DNA from: JAZNGX01 sp045576675
Lineage (GTDB): Bacteria; Bacillota; Clostridia; Monoglobales; Firm-18
Direction: 5' to 3'
NCBI GenBank assembly: GCA_045576675.1
Contig: JAZNGX010000008.1
Coordinates: forward strand, 1-17,649
Length of the DNA: 17,649 bases
Shown: in pieces, positions 6,975 through 15,783 of the stretch
Layout: the number at the start of each line of letters is the position of its first letter
Numbering within the stretch: position 1 is the stretch's first letter
Position numbers and translations under genes: made by a program
The notes under the pieces: generated by a model
Database searches by the model: none
What the model saw: only the letters and a program-made list of their open reading frames with translations
What the model was told of the DNA's origin: nothing

Positions 6975-7898
6975 TCAACTTTCCTTTCGTATTATCGTCA
7001 TAGAGTCATTTTCTTCAACATGGATTTCCTCTGACAAAATATGAAAGTATGTGGTGCTTATAAAATCAGGGTCATCGAGCTTGCGGAACTGTGACGGAGA
7101 ATACCCCGTAATTTCCTTGAATACTCTGTTGAAAGTGCGTATGTTATTAAAGCCACAGCTTAATGCAACATCAATTATCGTTGTTTTTTTATCCCTCAGA
7201 AGCTCCGCAGCGTGTTCAGTCCGCAACGTATTAATGTAAGAAACAAACGACATTCCGACCATACTTTTAAAAAGTCTGGACAAATGACATTCGCTCATAC
7301 CCATTTGCTTTGCAGCAATTTCAAGATTTATTTCATCGGTAAAATTATTGTTTATATATTCCTGCAGCCTTTGCATATCGTAAGTAAGCTGTGCACGTTT
7401 GCTTTTACGACCTCCGTTTTCGGCTTTTTTGGGTATATGCCTTTTTAAAAGATACCAAAAATAACGTATTGCAGACTTTATTATTTCATTGCAATATGGC
7501 TGTTTTTTTTCAAGCTCTGTGCCAACGATTTCAAACAGTCTTTTAACCTCGTCATACAAGCCGAACTTAACAAGTGTTTCTTTTTTTATAAGTGACGAAT
7601 CAAAATCAGAGCTGTGATACACACTGCCCAAAACATTCGTGCCAAAATGCATAAACTCTAAAGAATTTGCCATATTAAAGGACGGACTTGAATGAGTTTC
7701 ACCACTGTCGCAAATAATAAGGTCGCCTTTTTTTGCAGTGTGATTTTTGCCGTCAATTCTTATTACTGTGCTGCCGCTTTTAACAAAAATCAATTCGATT
7801 TCCTGATGCCAGTGCGGCAAAAAGCCCGTATCATCGTACGAACCCGTCCAAACGTGCAGGTCATTATCATATTTTCTTAACTCGTGAATTACCTTCAT
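6975..7898 (-). CDS. AraC-family transcriptional regulator, probable activator of fucI
   Basis: A 307-residue cytoplasmic DNA-binding regulator. The N-terminal half (about 22-75, with LPHWHQEIELIFV and KGDLIICDSGETHS) is a cupin-like sugar-sensing domain. The C-terminal half (about 174-274) is the two-helix-turn-helix HTH_18 domain: LEIAAKQMGMSECHLSRLFK as the first helix pair, and IIDVALSCGFNNIRTFNRVFKEITGYSPSQFRK as the second with the family signature. About 30 further residues follow, of unknown role. GAGG lies 4 nt before the ATG. The gene is divergent from fucI across 140 bp, the usual arrangement for a regulator and its target, so L-fucose or a related sugar is the likely signal. That is inference from position, not from the protein. 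Confidence 0.9.
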   Translation of the reverse strand: MKVIHELRKYDNDLHVWTGSYDDTGFLPHWHQEIELIFVKSGSTVIRIDGKNHTAKKGDLIICDSGETHSSPSFNMANSLEFMHFGTNVLGSVYHSSDFDSSLIKKETLVKFGLYDEVKRLFEIVGTELEKKQPYCNEIIKSAIRYFWYLLKRHIPKKAENGGRKSKRAQLTYDMQRLQEYINNNFTDEINLEIAAKQMGMSECHLSRLFKSMVGMSFVSYINTLRTEHAAELLRDKKTTIIDVALSCGFNNIRTFNRVFKEITGYSPSQFRKLDDPDFISTTYFHILSEEIHVEENDSMTIIRKES

Positions 7899-7916
7899 AA
7901 AGCCTCACCCAAAACA

Positions 7917-7945
7917 AGTATATCAAAAATCGCAAAATTTGTCCA
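7917..7945 (-). promoter_or_regulatory. Sigma-A promoter of the AraC-family regulator
   Basis: On the minus strand TGGACA (7940-7945) and TATACT (7917-7922) are separated by 17 nt, with TGA before the -10. This is a strong constitutive-looking promoter, in contrast to the fucI side of the same gap. Confidence 0.7.
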
Positions 7946-7987
7946 TATATAAACATAAATTAGCGAGATTTATTTTTATATTATTAT

Positions 7988-8030
7988 TATAATGAAATTA
8001 GATAGTTATATTTTATTTATATAAAGGAGG
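7988..8030 (+). promoter_or_regulatory. fucI promoter lacking a -35, and strong ribosome binding site
   Basis: A perfect TATAAT (7988-7993) has nothing like TTGACA 16-18 nt upstream (7964-7971 reads CGAGATTT). This is what an activator-dependent promoter looks like, and the divergent AraC-family protein is the natural candidate. AAGGAGG (8024-8030) lies 8 nt before the fucI ATG. An imperfect inverted pair, AAAAATCGC (7925-7933) and GCGAGATTT (7963-7971, 7 of 9 matching), may be an operator but is weak. Confidence 0.55.
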
Positions 8031-8038
8031 ATTTTATC

Positions 8039-9838
8039 ATGGCAGAAAGCAGATTAATCGGTGGATATCCTGCAATTGGTATCAGACCGACAATTGACGG
8101 ACGAAGAGGACCTTTAAAGGTTCGCGAAAGCCTTGAAGACCAGACTATGAATATGGCAAAATCAGTTGCAAAGCTGTTTGAGGAAAACCTTAAATATTCA
8201 AACGGTGAGCCTGTTAAGGTTGTTATTGCAGACACAACAATCGGTCGTGTTGCAGAAGCAGCTGCATGCGAAGAAAAATTCAGAAAAGAGGGTGTAGCTA
8301 TTACACTTACAGTTACACCATGCTGGTGCTACGGCTCTGAAACAATGGATCAGGATCCAACAACAATCAAAGGTGTTTGGGGTCTTAATGCAACAGAAAG
8401 ACCGGGTGCTGTTTACTTGGCATCAGTTCTTGCTACACACGCACAAAAAGGTCTTCCTGCATTTGGCATTTACGGACACGATGTAGTTGATGCTGATGAC
8501 AGTACAATCGGTGCTGATATTCAGGAAAAGCTTCTTAGATTCGGCCGTGCAGCAGTTGCAGTTGCTACTATGAGAGGAAAATCATATTTGCAGATTGGTT
8601 CAATCTGTATGGGTATCGGCGGCTCAATTATTGACTCTGATTTCTTAGAGAGCTATTTAGGCTTAAGAGTTGAATCAGTTGACGAGGTTGAAATTATCCG
8701 TCGAATGTCTGAATGCATTTATGACGAGGCTGAATACCAGAAGGCTTTGGCATGGGCAAAAGAAAAATGCAATATCGGCTTTGACAAAAACCCTGACTTT
8801 GTTAAAAAGAGCGATGCTGAAAAGGAAGAACAGTTTGAATTTGTTGTAAAAATGGCAGTTATTATTCAGGAAATGATGAACGGCTGCAAAACTCTTCCTG
8901 CAGGTTGTGAGGAAGAAATGGTTGGTCACAACGCTATTGCAGCAGGCTTCCAGGGACAAAGACAGTGGACAGACTTCTATCCAAACGGTGACTTTGCAGA
9001 AGCTGTACTAAATACATCTTTCGACTGGAACGGTGCAAGAGAGCCTTATATTCTTGCTACTGAAAACGACGTATTAAACGGCATAACAATGTTGTTTGGT
9101 AAATTGCTTACAAACACAGCTCAGATGTTTGCTGATGTTCGTACATACTGGAGCGGTGCAGCAATTGACAGAGTAACAGGCTATAAGATTGAAGGACACG
9201 CCAAAGAATCTGATGGTATCATCCACTTAATCAATTCAGGTGCTTGCTGTCTTGATGCTAACGGCAAAGCAACTGATGCCAACGGTAATGCAGTTATGAA
9301 GCCCTGGTACGACGTAACAAAAGAAGATCAGGATGCTATTATGGCAGCAACAACATGGAACGCAGCTGACAACGGATATTTCCGTGGCGGCGGTTATTCA
9401 TCACGTTTCTTAACAGAGGCTGAAATGCCCTGCACAATGATTCGTTTGAATCTTGTTAAAGGCTTAGGCCCTGTTATCCAGATTGCTGAAGGTTGGACAG
9501 TTAATTTACCATCTGAGGTTTCTGATACATTATGGAAGCGTACAGACTATACATGGCCTTGCACATGGTTTGCTCCAAGATGTGACGGCAAGGAAGGCTC
9601 ACCGTTCAAAACAGCTTATGATGTTATGAACAACTGGGGTGCTAACCACGGTTCAATTTCTTACGGACATATCGGTGCTGACCTTATTACAATGTGCTCA
9701 ATGCTCAGAATTCCTGTATGTATGCACAACGTTCCTGAAGAAAAAATCTTCAGACCAAAAGCATGGGATGCATTTGGAATGGACAAAGAAGGCGCAGACT
9801 ACAGAGCTTGTGCTACTTATGGCCCGATGTATAAATAA
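8039..9838 (+). CDS. fucI: L-fucose isomerase
   Basis: Interconverts L-fucose and L-fuculose, the first step of phosphorylative fucose breakdown; members also act on D-arabinose. At 599 residues it is close to the 591 of E. coli FucI and aligns along its whole length: IGIRPTIDGRR, RESLEDQTMNMAK, TVTPCWCYGSET, GTERPGAVYLA-like (NATERPGAVYLA) and AFGIYGHDV. The metal and catalytic residues are present: E342 in ATENDVLNG, D366 in FADVRTYW (E337 and D361 in E. coli) and H537 in NWGANHG. The protein ends RACATYGPMYK, as in E. coli. Start ATG 8039 is fixed by AAGGAGG 8 nt upstream. No fuculokinase, fuculose-phosphate aldolase or transporter lies beside it; it is a single-gene unit ending at a strong terminator. 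The rest of the pathway must be elsewhere. Confidence 0.97.
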   Translation: MAESRLIGGYPAIGIRPTIDGRRGPLKVRESLEDQTMNMAKSVAKLFEENLKYSNGEPVKVVIADTTIGRVAEAAACEEKFRKEGVAITLTVTPCWCYGSETMDQDPTTIKGVWGLNATERPGAVYLASVLATHAQKGLPAFGIYGHDVVDADDSTIGADIQEKLLRFGRAAVAVATMRGKSYLQIGSICMGIGGSIIDSDFLESYLGLRVESVDEVEIIRRMSECIYDEAEYQKALAWAKEKCNIGFDKNPDFVKKSDAEKEEQFEFVVKMAVIIQEMMNGCKTLPAGCEEEMVGHNAIAAGFQGQRQWTDFYPNGDFAEAVLNTSFDWNGAREPYILATENDVLNGITMLFGKLLTNTAQMFADVRTYWSGAAIDRVTGYKIEGHAKESDGIIHLINSGACCLDANGKATDANGNAVMKPWYDVTKEDQDAIMAATTWNAADNGYFRGGGYSSRFLTEAEMPCTMIRLNLVKGLGPVIQIAEGWTVNLPSEVSDTLWKRTDYTWPCTWFAPRCDGKEGSPFKTAYDVMNNWGANHGSISYGHIGADLITMCSMLRIPVCMHNVPEEKIFRPKAWDAFGMDKEGADYRACATYGPMYK

Positions 9839-9848
9839 TATAAATTTA

Positions 9849-9876
9849 AAAGCAGAGTTCAAACGAACTCTGCTTT
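9849..9876. terminator. Bidirectional terminator between fucI and the MATE gene
   Basis: AGCAGAGTTC (9851-9860), loop AAAC, GAACTCTGCT (9865-9874), extended by two A-T pairs on each side. The plus strand continues with a T-rich run and the minus strand reads TTTTAAATTT, so the element serves both convergent genes. Confidence 0.85.
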
Positions 9877-9881
9877 ACTTT

Positions 9882-11231
9882 TTATATAAAATCCAATACT
9901 TCACTTTTTATCCTTCTAAAATAGTACACTGTCAATAAAACCGAAAACAGCTCTGCAATCGGAAACGACAGCCACACAAGTGTAAGCTTATCTGTAAGCG
10001 ACAGCAGAAATGCAACAGGCAGCAGTACAACAAGCTGACGTGTGAACGAAATAACCATACTTGGCACACCGCGTCCAATTGCCTGAAACATAGAACCTGT
10101 AACAATACAAAATGCCGCCGGAATAAATACTGTGCTGAGTATTCTGAGTGCAGGAACACCAATTCCCATCATACTTTCCTGTGCATTAAACGCCTTTAAC
10201 AACAGCTCTGGCACTGCAAGAATTACAACAAACCCGACCGCCATAATGCACATTGCATATTTTGTGGCAGTCTTTAAGGTTTTCAGCATACGCTCCTTGT
10301 TGCCCGCACCAAAATTGTATCCCATAATCGGAACAATACCGTTGTTCAAGCCAAAAACAGGCATAAACACAACAGACTGAAGCTTGTAATACACACCAAA
10401 AACAGCCGTTGCAGTAGATGTAAAGCCCATCAGAATTTTATTGACACCAAATACCATAAATGATGAAATTGACTGCATTATTATAGTAGGCAGCCCAACA
10501 GCATAAATCTTTTTGATAACCAAAACGTCAAGCTTGAATTTTTTAAAGCACATTTTTATTTCAGGATTCCGCTTGCTTTGCAGTATTATCGCCATAAGCA
10601 TTGCAATTATCTGACCTGCAACAGTTGCAATTGCCGCACCTTTAATTCCCATTGCGGGGCAGCCAAAATACCCAAAGATAAAAATCGGGTCAAGAATTAT
10701 ATTTATTATTGCACCTGCACCCTGGGTAAGCATAGTATAAAAGGTTTTTCCTGATGCCTGCATAATTTTTTCATACATAACTTCCAGAAATACACCGAAC
10801 GAAAAAAAGCATACAACAGAAAGATAATCTATACCATAATTAATTATCACGTTTGACTCGGTCTGGAACTCAAAAAATGGTTTTATAAAAAACAGTGCAA
10901 GCACAAAAATCAAAATATAGCTTAGTATACTAAGCATTACGCCGTGCTCTGCAACGCTTGATGCAAAATCATTTTTCTTTTCACCAAGACTTCGCGAAGC
11001 AAGTGAGTTTACACCAACACCTGTTCCGACAGCTATTGCAATCAACACATTCTGCACAGGAAACGCAAGAGATACTGCAGTTAATGCATCCTCAGAAATT
11101 TGCGCAACAAACATACTGTCTACCACGTTATACAACGCCTGAACAAGCATAGATATAATCATTGGCAGTGACATATTAATAATAAGCTTATTTATGGGCA
11201 TAACACCCATTTTGTTTTCCTTTATTGACAT
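9882..11231 (-). CDS. MATE-family multidrug/cation antiporter
   Basis: A 449-residue inner-membrane exporter of the MatE family, which expels organic cations and drugs using a Na+ or H+ gradient. The sequence is hydrophobic throughout, consistent with 12 helices in two related halves. The N-terminal MGVMPINKLIINMSLPMIIS and LVQALYNVVDSMFVAQ (about 25-43) are typical of the family, as is the GFNNGIVPIMGYNFGAGNKERM-like segment starting the second half (about 290-312 here). Start ATG 11231 has GGAGG 5 nt upstream, in an 11-bp gap after the radA stop, so the gene is translated from the radA transcript. The substrate cannot be told from sequence. Confidence 0.92.
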   Translation of the reverse strand: MSIKENKMGVMPINKLIINMSLPMIISMLVQALYNVVDSMFVAQISEDALTAVSLAFPVQNVLIAIAVGTGVGVNSLASRSLGEKKNDFASSVAEHGVMLSILSYILIFVLALFFIKPFFEFQTESNVIINYGIDYLSVVCFFSFGVFLEVMYEKIMQASGKTFYTMLTQGAGAIINIILDPIFIFGYFGCPAMGIKGAAIATVAGQIIAMLMAIILQSKRNPEIKMCFKKFKLDVLVIKKIYAVGLPTIIMQSISSFMVFGVNKILMGFTSTATAVFGVYYKLQSVVFMPVFGLNNGIVPIMGYNFGAGNKERMLKTLKTATKYAMCIMAVGFVVILAVPELLLKAFNAQESMMGIGVPALRILSTVFIPAAFCIVTGSMFQAIGRGVPSMVISFTRQLVVLLPVAFLLSLTDKLTLVWLSFPIAELFSVLLTVYYFRRIKSEVLDFI

Positions 11232-11242
11232 TCGTACCTCCG

Positions 11243-12604
11243 TTATTTTTTGAACAATGCTATCGCTTCTGCAACAGTTGAAACAAAATCAATTTTTACA
11301 TCCTTTATATTTTTTACGCTGCTTTTATTCCAAGCAGGAACAACAATTCTGTCAAACCCAAGCTTTACAGCTTCAGCAATTCTGCGTTCAACAAAATTAA
11401 CGGCACGAACCTCACCTGTAAGACCAATTTCACCAATCACTGCAGTAGTTTTTGGTATTTCAAAGCCTTTAAAGCTTGATGCAATTGCAAGGGCAATCCC
11501 CAAATCCGCTGCAGGCTCATCCAATCTCATTCCGCCTGTAACATTAACATACCCGTCCTGAGTACCAAGACTTAGCTTAACTCTTTTTTCAAGCACCGCC
11601 ATAATAAGTGCCACTCTGTTGAAATCAACGCCTGTAGACATTCTTCTCGGCACAGGGAACGCAGTTTTTGTAACCAACGCCTGCACCTCAACAAGAATCG
11701 GTCTTGTACCCTCCATAGAGCAGATTACGCAAGAACCCTGCATATTATCCTGACGCTCCCCAAGCATAAGCTCAGAGGGATTTAATATCTCAGCAAGCCC
11801 CTTGTCACGCATTTCAAAAACGCCAATTTCGTTTGTAGAGCCAAATCTGTTTTTTACAGCCCGCAAAATTCTGTGTTGCTGATGCTGCTGACCTTCAAAG
11901 TACAAAACGCAGTCAACCATATGCTCTAACACCCTCGGCCCTGCAAGGTTACCATCCTTTGTAACGTGCCCAACCAAAAACACAGATATGTTATTTTCTT
12001 TGGCAATTTTCATCAATGTCATTGTTGCCTCACGTACCTGACTGACACTGCCTGACGCCGAAGTAAGCTCAGGACGATATACCGTCTGTACAGAATCTAT
12101 AATAACAACTGCAGGCGATGTTTCGTTTATTGTTGCCTCTATTTCATCAAGATTTGTTTCTGAATAAAGAAGTATATTGTCTGACGTTACACCAAGACGA
12201 TCGGCACGCATTTTAATTTGTGCCTGCGATTCCTCTGCTGATACATAAAGGATAGTTTTATCCTCGCTTATTGTGCGGCACATTTGCAAAGACAAGGTTG
12301 ATTTTCCGATACCCGGTGCACCGCCAATCAACACTAAAGAGCCACGAACGACACCGCCGCCCAGCACCCTGTCAAATTCACCGATGCCTGTTGTAAAACG
12401 TTCTTCTGCAGTAATATTTACATCCTTAAGCTTTTTCGGGCGTGATGCAGGAGCAGCCACCGTTGCAACAGTTGAAGCTTTGGTTGATTTTGAAACCTTT
12501 TGCTCCACCATACTGTTCCATGCACCGCATCCTAAGCATTTACCCATCCATTTTGATGACTCATAACCACACTCGGTACAGAAAAAAACTGTTTTTTCTT
12601 TCAT
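11243..12604 (-). CDS. radA: DNA repair protein RadA (Sms)
   Basis: A RecA-like ATPase that drives branch migration in recombination and repair. The 453 residues contain, in order, a C4 zinc finger (CTEC at 9-12, CLGC at 23-26), Walker A GAPGIGKST (95-103), Walker B VVIIDS (166-171), the RadA-specific KNRFG (251-255) and a Lon-protease-like C-terminal domain (about 325-453) without protease function in this family. Start ATG 12604 has GAGGT 6 nt upstream, inside the 14-bp gap after the LTA-synthase-like gene. radA therefore lies in the middle of a three-gene unit: phosphoglycerol transferase, radA, MATE. In many Clostridia radA sits near clpC, disA or ispD; none is visible here. Confidence 0.97.
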   Translation of the reverse strand: MKEKTVFFCTECGYESSKWMGKCLGCGAWNSMVEQKVSKSTKASTVATVAAPASRPKKLKDVNITAEERFTTGIGEFDRVLGGGVVRGSLVLIGGAPGIGKSTLSLQMCRTISEDKTILYVSAEESQAQIKMRADRLGVTSDNILLYSETNLDEIEATINETSPAVVIIDSVQTVYRPELTSASGSVSQVREATMTLMKIAKENNISVFLVGHVTKDGNLAGPRVLEHMVDCVLYFEGQQHQQHRILRAVKNRFGSTNEIGVFEMRDKGLAEILNPSELMLGERQDNMQGSCVICSMEGTRPILVEVQALVTKTAFPVPRRMSTGVDFNRVALIMAVLEKRVKLSLGTQDGYVNVTGGMRLDEPAADLGIALAIASSFKGFEIPKTTAVIGEIGLTGEVRAVNFVERRIAEAVKLGFDRIVVPAWNKSSVKNIKDVKIDFVSTVAEAIALFKK

Positions 12605-12618
12605 ATTACTACCTCAAA

Positions 12619-14457
12619 TCAATAATTTCTCATATTGTAATACTGCAGATACTTGTAGCCCTTAAGCTTTTCAAGCTGCTCGCCCTTGTAAAACATATCA
12701 AATTCACCATCATAAAAATATGTTGGTGCAATCACCTGAACTTCTTCAAAAATGTTGTTTACATAGTCATAAAACGGTGGCATTTTCATATTAATATACT
12801 TCATCATAAGAACAGATAAAAAGTTTGATGAAATATAGCCGTAATCACCTGTCATAACCTTGCCGCCATTATCCGAAATCTGTTTTTTCGCGGCATCGTT
12901 ACCCCATATCATATAAGGCACACTGTGCTTTAACGTAACAGTTTCAAGCGAATCGTCATTAAAATCAACACCTATATTGTCATATCCTATAAAATCGCCG
13001 TCAAAGTATGGAAGGTGGTCACCAAAGAATACCACAACCGTAGGCTCGTCCAGAGTTCTTGTGAAATCAGTTACATCTTTAAGTAACGCCACTGCGTCTT
13101 CAAGTCCGTACATATAATTGTTTACTATGTTATAAAGCTCGTCGCTCATTCCATCAATCGGTTTCATTGCAGGCTCGCCAAACAACTCATAATCTCTGTA
13201 CGGTCCGTGATTCTGGATAGTAACTGTAAAATTAAAATAATTTTTATCAGGGTATTTTTCAAGATGCTCTTTGTATTCATCAATAATAAGACCCGAGGTA
13301 ACCTTATCTGAAATATACCAGTTTACCTTTTCAACATCGTCAGGCAAATCATCCTTGGTTATAAATTTTTCAAAACCCATACGTCTGTATACATTCTGTC
13401 TGTTGTAAAACCACTTATCACCGGGGTGTATTGCCACCGAACGAAAACCCATTTCATTAAGCATATAAGGCAGGCAATACATATTCTTTGTAATATGCGT
13501 TTTATAAACTGTCGGCAACGACTTGTCAAGCAACGAAAGATTTGCACCGCTTAAAAACTCAAACTCTGTGGATGAAGTTCCGCCTGCAAAGCCAGGAACG
13601 ACCAAAGTTCCGTACAAAGCCTCTTTTTTTAGCTTGTTATATTCCTTCATTGGATTTTTTCCGTTATAGTATTCAACATTTTCACCAATCGATGGGTCAA
13701 AAAACGCCTCACTCATTATAGCAATAATATTAGGCATTTTCTGCCCTTTATCAAACTCTTTGCCATATGGTGCCATATATTCCTCTGCTTTTTGGGGAGT
13801 GTACCCATCGGGCTTTTTATAATAAACATTGGTGGTCTTATAAAGAAAACTATATATAAGACCTCTTGAATTGTTCATACTTACATCGTTATATTGGTTT
13901 TCACAAATCACAAAGCTGTCATAAAGCCACTGATTATGATAAATATACTTAACTGAAACCACACTTATTGCAACAACGCACAAAATGCCCGCAAGCCTTA
14001 CATACCACTTTGGTTTTCTGCTTTTTACAAAAAGAGCAGAAAGCACGGTAAGGGCAACAATCGCCAACCCTGTCGCAACAACCTTCATACTTATTACAAT
14101 GTCATAATTCTTAAGAATTGTTGTTGCTTCGTTGAACAAATTAAAGTCGTTTGGAATAAGCGGTTCGTCACGAAAATACACTTTATAGTTGTTAACTGTA
14201 AGCAACGCAAAGATAAACACACCTGTAATACCATAGCTTATGCATATACTGTTTGTGATAAAATACAATGCCACCATACACATAAACACAGGCAGCAGAT
14301 TAAACACAAACAAAAGCGGTGCTTTGTAAAAATTTGCCGCAACAGCAGGGTCTGTTATCTGCATAAACATCTGTAACCCAACCATCACTGCCGACAGCAG
14401 TAATATAATAAGTAACGCCACAGGCATACTTACATTTTTCTTTTTAATCTTATTCAT
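12619..14457 (-). CDS. LTA synthase-like phosphoglycerol transferase (sulfatase fold)
   Basis: A 612-residue membrane enzyme of the LtaS/MdoB type, which moves glycerol-phosphate units from phosphatidylglycerol onto glycolipids or glycans outside the cell. About five N-terminal membrane helices (roughly 12-32, 47-68, 72-92, 120-143, 152-172) precede an extracellular alkaline-phosphatase-fold domain (about 240-570). Likely metal ligands and nucleophile: E250 in MSEAFFD, T294 in GGTSSTEFEF (the Thr300 position of Staphylococcus LtaS), H417 in QNHGPY, and D480-H481 in FGDHLP. All the expected residues are there. The tail after 570 is tyrosine-rich and of unknown role. The gene has its own sigma-A promoter; AAGGA lies 11 nt before ATG, somewhat distant. 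Whether it makes lipoteichoic acid or decorates another polymer is not decided by the sequence. Confidence 0.9.
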   Translation of the reverse strand: MNKIKKKNVSMPVALLIILLLSAVMVGLQMFMQITDPAVAANFYKAPLLFVFNLLPVFMCMVALYFITNSICISYGITGVFIFALLTVNNYKVYFRDEPLIPNDFNLFNEATTILKNYDIVISMKVVATGLAIVALTVLSALFVKSRKPKWYVRLAGILCVVAISVVSVKYIYHNQWLYDSFVICENQYNDVSMNNSRGLIYSFLYKTTNVYYKKPDGYTPQKAEEYMAPYGKEFDKGQKMPNIIAIMSEAFFDPSIGENVEYYNGKNPMKEYNKLKKEALYGTLVVPGFAGGTSSTEFEFLSGANLSLLDKSLPTVYKTHITKNMYCLPYMLNEMGFRSVAIHPGDKWFYNRQNVYRRMGFEKFITKDDLPDDVEKVNWYISDKVTSGLIIDEYKEHLEKYPDKNYFNFTVTIQNHGPYRDYELFGEPAMKPIDGMSDELYNIVNNYMYGLEDAVALLKDVTDFTRTLDEPTVVVFFGDHLPYFDGDFIGYDNIGVDFNDDSLETVTLKHSVPYMIWGNDAAKKQISDNGGKVMTGDYGYISSNFLSVLMMKYINMKMPPFYDYVNNIFEEVQVIAPTYFYDGEFDMFYKGEQLEKLKGYKYLQYYNMRNY

Positions 14458-14489
14458 AAAAATACCATTCCTTATTCAGCATAAAATAT

Positions 14490-14518
14490 AGTATATCATA
14501 TTTTGTGGTAAAATTCAA
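14490..14518 (-). promoter_or_regulatory. Sigma-A promoter of the phosphoglycerol transferase-radA-MATE unit
   Basis: On the minus strand TTGAAT (14513-14518) and TATACT (14490-14495) are exactly 17 nt apart, with TGA before the -10. It starts a new transcript downstream of the CLC gene. Confidence 0.78.
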
Positions 14519-14541
14519 CAATTTATGGTAAAAATAATGAA

Positions 14542-14563
14542 GGTCAGACATTAACGCCTGACC
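14542..14563 (-). terminator. Possible weak terminator overlapping the CLC gene stop
   Basis: GGTCAG (14542-14547) and CTGACC (14558-14563) form a 6-bp stem with a 10-nt loop containing the CLC stop codon. On the minus strand it is followed by TTCATTATTTTT, a broken T run. Some read-through into the next gene is likely. Confidence 0.45.
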
Positions 14564-15783
14564 CCGTCTTCAAACTTTGAATACATTATTTTTTGTGAGC
14601 TATACAAGCCACCATAGCCTGACAGCATATAGCTTACTGCAACTGCAATTGCATATAGAGCAAGCCCCTCTGTTCCAAACAGCTCTATACTTATAATCAC
14701 TGAGCTTACAGGGCAGTTTGTAACTCCGCAGAACAGAGCCGCCATACCTGCTGCAGCACCAAACTGTGCCGGAAGTCCCAGAATAGGTGCGGCAACCGCA
14801 CCGAATGTTGCACCAATGAACAATGTCGGTACAATTTCGCCACCCTTGTAACCGGCTCCAAGTGTAAGTGCAGTAAATATTATTTTAAGGATAAAAGCAA
14901 ATGCAAATGCATCACCGCTTACAGCTTTTTCAATAACATTCATTCCTGCACCGTTGTAATCGGTTGTTCCCAGGATAAAAGTAAGTATTGCAACGATTGC
15001 ACCACCTGAAACAATACGAACAATTTTGTTTGGAATATATTTTTCATATATTTTGTGCGTATAATGCATAGTATGACAAAAAGCTATGCTCAGCAATGCA
15101 CATAAAACGCCCAGCAAAACCACCTGAATTACCGAAGCAATCCCAAGCTCAGGCACCTGCAAAACATCAAAGTGTTCAGCATGAACACCAAAAAACCTTG
15201 CCACGCCTGCACCAACAACCGCAGAAATCATACAAGGAACTATTGCTGCATAATGCATAACACCAATACTTGCAACCTCCATTGAAAAAACCGCCGCCGT
15301 AACAGGTGTACCAAACAACGCAGAGAAGCCTGCACTCATACCACACATTGTAACAATGCCGGACTCTTTTTTGTTTAGTCTTAATAGTCTGCCAAGCCCG
15401 TTACCAATACTTCCTCCAAGCTGAAGTGCCGCACCCTCACGGCCTGCCGACCCGCCAAACAGGTGCGTTATAACCGTTGAAACAAATATAAGCGGCGCCT
15501 GCCATAACGGCGGAATGATTTCAATGGTACTTACAGATTTCAAAATGGTATTTGTACCCTCATCATCATCCATTCTGGTAAAATGATACAACAGTACAAT
15601 TATTATTCCACCAACAGGCAGCAGTGCAATTATAAACATATTGTCTGTGCGAAGCTCTGTTGCCAGTGTAACAGCCTTGTGGAACACCGTTCCCACAACG
15701 CCAAGCACCGCACCCATAAGCACTGCTATTGCCGTCCACTTCAAAAATGCTTTTATATTATAAAATATTGTCTTGTAATCCAT
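14551..15783 (-). CDS. CLC-family anion channel/antiporter, non-canonical filter
   Basis: A 410-residue multi-helix membrane protein of the voltage-gated chloride channel (CLC) family. The gating glutamate is E116 in GSAGREGAALQLGG, matching the GREGP motif except that Ala replaces Pro. The second anion-site motif is GGEIVPT (314-320) instead of GGxFAP. The first, usually GSGIP, appears as EGTNTI (75-80). Departures of this kind are also seen in CLC^F fluoride/proton antiporters, which carry a Thr in the last position of the second motif, so fluoride or another anion is possible. No fluoride riboswitch was recognised nearby. The start ATG 15783 is inside the end of the hydrolase gene (26-bp overlap) with AGGAAAGG close upstream, so the two are translated from one mRNA. 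A weak terminator follows. Confidence 0.88.
   Translation of the reverse strand: MDYKTIFYNIKAFLKWTAIAVLMGAVLGVVGTVFHKAVTLATELRTDNMFIIALLPVGGIIIVLLYHFTRMDDDEGTNTILKSVSTIEIIPPLWQAPLIFVSTVITHLFGGSAGREGAALQLGGSIGNGLGRLLRLNKKESGIVTMCGMSAGFSALFGTPVTAAVFSMEVASIGVMHYAAIVPCMISAVVGAGVARFFGVHAEHFDVLQVPELGIASVIQVVLLGVLCALLSIAFCHTMHYTHKIYEKYIPNKIVRIVSGGAIVAILTFILGTTDYNGAGMNVIEKAVSGDAFAFAFILKIIFTALTLGAGYKGGEIVPTLFIGATFGAVAAPILGLPAQFGAAAGMAALFCGVTNCPVSSVIISIELFGTEGLALYAIAVAVSYMLSGYGGLYSSQKIMYSKFEDGVRR

Noticed and set aside
14458..14550. Fluoride riboswitch near the CLC gene
   Set aside because: Nothing resembling the conserved crcB-motif core was seen here or at the hydrolase leader.
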